Assembly: GCA_903851655.1 (NCBI GenBank)
Contig: CAINOV010000053.1
Span: 1-35,960, forward strand
Direction: 5' to 3'
Origin: an uncultured Caulobacterales bacterium
GTDB lineage: Bacteria; Pseudomonadota; Alphaproteobacteria; Caulobacterales; Caulobacteraceae
DNA length: 35,960 nucleotides
A program made the translations under genes and the position numbers. Under the pieces are notes generated by a model, which saw nothing but the letters and a program-made list of their open reading frames with translations, searched no databases and was not told the DNA's origin. This document shows, one piece after another, positions 35,708 to 35,960 of the stretch (positions within the stretch are counted from its first letter, which is position 1; each line of letters opens with the position of its first letter).

Positions 35708-35722
35708 TCCGTCATCGGATCA
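35705..35722. terminator. Stop-codon-spanning hairpin between convergent ahpF and modA
   Basis: TGATCCG-TCAT-CGGATCA, perfect 7-bp arms; starts with ahpF TGA and ends with the modA stop complement TCA. Confidence 0.5.
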
Positions 35723-35960
35723 TCTGACCTCGTAGCCGTAGCGGCGGATGATCGCCTGCGCCGCAGGGCCGCGCAGGAAGGCCAGGAACCGCGCCGCCGC
35801 GGGGTTGTCGCGACCCGCGGCGGTGATCACCGCATCCTGCTCGATCGGCGCATAGTCCGTAGGCGGAGGAAGCCAGCGTGACCCGCCGGCCACATCGATC
35901 ACCTGTGACAGGGCGACGAAGCCCAGATCCGCCGCGCCGGAGCTGACGAAGGCGTAGGCC
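35720..35960 (-). CDS. modA: Molybdate ABC transporter substrate-binding protein ModA, C-terminal part (5' end outside window)
   Basis: Frame open to the window edge: 'AYAFVSSGAADLGFVALSQVIDVAGGSRWLPPPTDYAPIEQDAVITAAGRDNPAAARFLAFLRGPAAQAIIRRYGYEVR'. Confidence 0.88.
   Translation of the reverse strand, partial: AYAFVSSGAADLGFVALSQVIDVAGGSRWLPPPTDYAPIEQDAVITAAGRDNPAAARFLAFLRGPAAQAIIRRYGYEVR

Noticed and set aside
1-35960. CRISPR arrays, tRNA/rRNA genes, transposases, phage genes
   Set aside because: None recognised on either strand; intergenic gaps are short and explained by promoters or terminators.

Overview
GC-rich alphaproteobacterial chromosome segment, probably Caulobacterales-like (inferred from gene content and promoter motifs; not proven). 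Left to right: (i) the 3' part of a Tad/Flp (cpa) pilus assembly locus: cpaB fragment, cpaC secretin, a very short cpaD-like lipoprotein, cpaE, cpaF, tadB, tadC, a TPR + LytR_C lipoprotein and a second TPR protein; (ii) two polytopic membrane proteins, ppc and a ROK fructokinase; (iii) a sucrose-type module: LacI regulator with a clear operator-like palindrome, SLC45-like MFS transporter, a GH68 enzyme with no visible signal peptide, and an exported S66 peptidase; (iv) an SDR, a universal stress protein and a PPP phosphatase-TM-SPOR-like fusion; (v) a periplasmic M16 protease next to an Oar-like TonB-dependent receptor (TBDR), then a second TBDR with a PhoB-box-like promoter; (vi) ahpC-ahpF and the 3' end of modA. 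No CRISPR, tRNA, rRNA or transposon was seen. Best candidates for follow-up: the phosphatase-SPOR fusion, the M16/TBDR pair as a possible FusA/FusC-like protein or peptide import system, the Pho-type promoter of TBDR2, the operator-like palindrome upstream of TBDR1, and stop-codon-spanning palindromes between convergent genes.
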